A program made the position numbers and the translations under genes. DNA of 64,000 nucleotides from Clostridium sp. MB40-C1 (GTDB lineage: Bacteria > Bacillota > Clostridia > Clostridiales > Clostridiaceae): assembly GCF_030913655.1 (NCBI RefSeq), contig NZ_CP133189.1:3772001-3836000 (forward strand), in the 5' to 3' direction. The notes beneath the pieces were generated by a model that did not search any database, was not told the origin of the DNA, and was given only the letters and a program-made list of their open reading frames with translations. This document shows, one piece after another, positions 63,368 to 64,000 of the stretch (its first letter is position 1; each line of letters begins with the position of its first letter).

Positions 63368-63414
63368 TATAATGGAAGTGGGACAATATGAGTAACAGTG
63401 GGACAGAAAAAGAC
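63368..63414 (+). promoter_or_regulatory. pgk promoter -10 and CggR operator
   Basis: TATAAT (63368-63373) is followed by TGGGAC-N6-AGTA-N4-TGGGAC-N6-AGAC (63379-63414). The GGGAC half-sites at 63380 and 63400 are 20 bp apart, as at cggR. This gives pgk its own CggR control 5.8 kb from gapA. Confidence 0.8.
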
Positions 63415-63561
63415 CTGAAGGTTAAATAAATATTTAATAAAAACTGTAGAATAATAGATATTATATTTAAATTGTACTTAATAAATAGGTTAATATCAAA
63501 TTTTTATAAAGTTGTTTATAAAAATGAAAAATTTTTCATTATAAATGGAGGAGATATTGAT

Positions 63562-64000
63562 ATGAAATTAAATAAGAAATCTGTAGAAGATATCAATGTT
63601 AAAGGTAAAAAAGTACTAGTAAGATGCGACTTTAATGTTCCCCTAAAAGATGGAGTAATTACTGATGAAAACAGATTAGTAGGTGCTATGCCAACAATCA
63701 AATACCTTATAGAAAATGGTGCTAAAGTAATACTTTGCTCACACCTTGGAAAACCAAAAGGAGAAGCAAAACCAGAATTATCTTTACAACCTGTGGCAAA
63801 AAGACTTTCAGAGATGTTAGGAAAAGAAGTTTTATTTGCAGCTGACGATAATGTAGTTGGAGATAATGCTAAAAAAGCTGTGGCAGAAATGAAAGATGGA
63901 GACGTTATTTTACTTCAAAATACTAGATATAGAAAAGAAGAAACAAAAAATGAAGAGAATTTTTCAAAAGAATTAGCTTCTCTTGCTGATGTTTTTGTAA
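63562..64000 (+). CDS. pgk: phosphoglycerate kinase, 3' end outside the window
   Basis: The first 146 residues are seen: [33 protein letters not shown] and [20 protein letters not shown], all from the substrate-binding N-terminal lobe. The enzyme makes ATP and 3-phosphoglycerate from 1,3-bisphosphoglycerate. ATG 63562 follows GGAGGAG. It lies downstream of a CggR operator. The gene runs past the right edge. Confidence 0.98.
   Translation, partial: MKLNKKSVEDINVKGKKVLVRCDFNVPLKDGVITDENRLVGAMPTIKYLIENGAKVILCSHLGKPKGEAKPELSLQPVAKRLSEMLGKEVLFAADDNVVGDNAKKAVAEMKDGDVILLQNTRYRKEETKNEENFSKELASLADVFV

Overview
This AT-rich window reads as chromosome of a Clostridium sensu stricto (cluster I) organism. 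The evidence is the strong A/T codon bias, AGGAGG-type ribosome binding sites, T-box leaders, sporulation genes (a SleB-type cortex hydrolase, many SPOCS/DUF3794 domains) and the rpoN-cggR-gapA arrangement. I cannot fix the species. Most of the window is core genome. The exception is a roughly 20 kb block of spore-surface-type genes in the middle (31.6-51.4 kb).

Left part (1-31.4 kb): a FliK-like/FlhB-like pair (YlqG/YlqH type), a metallophosphoesterase, a DUF2225 protein, a small (p)ppGpp synthetase, leuS with a Leu T-box, a rhodanese, a four-S1-domain protein, a FadR-type regulator with a nickel-dependent lactate racemase (larA) and a TGGT-N3-ACCA operator between them, tRNA-Gln(CUG), a CYTH protein divergent from a nucleoid-associated protein, fba, a DUF421/DUF4363 pair, a TGS-uridine kinase-like protein, a ROK glucokinase, pssA, a CBS protein, a lipid kinase, a YgiQ radical SAM protein, an MgtE-like protein without its membrane domain, sleB, cysE with a Cys T-box, plsC, nth and a hybrid histidine kinase.

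Middle (31.6-51.4 kb): two giant paralogues of about 1,800 residues each carry an SdrD-B-like domain, a beta-propeller-like region, a GEVED region, nine DUF11 repeats and a C-terminal SPOCS domain. Around them lie five further SPOCS proteins (one fused to a TolB-like propeller), three small carboxypeptidase-regulatory-like proteins (two of them Cys-rich) and a glycosyltransferase. Five transcription units are preceded by nearly the same element, AC-N16-AATAnnnTA, which resembles a mother-cell sigma-K promoter. I infer a co-regulated, glycosylated, possibly disulfide-stabilised spore coat, exosporium or appendage system in which SPOCS domains tether the DUF11 fibres.

Right part (51.5-64 kb): a HAD phosphatase, trmL, a DegV protein, rpoN, cggR-gapA, a BMP-family nucleoside ABC transporter and the start of pgk. 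Operators with the CggR layout (CGGGAC-N6-TGTC-N4-CGGGAC-N6-TGTC) lie before fba, cggR-gapA and pgk, so they link three separated glycolytic loci.

Other structure: two promoters share an unusual TGTTGCG-n-CGCAACA palindrome exactly 22 bp before TATAAT. A family of intergenic quasi-palindromes (largest about 265 bp) recurs. Two convergent gene pairs end inside shared inverted-repeat terminators.
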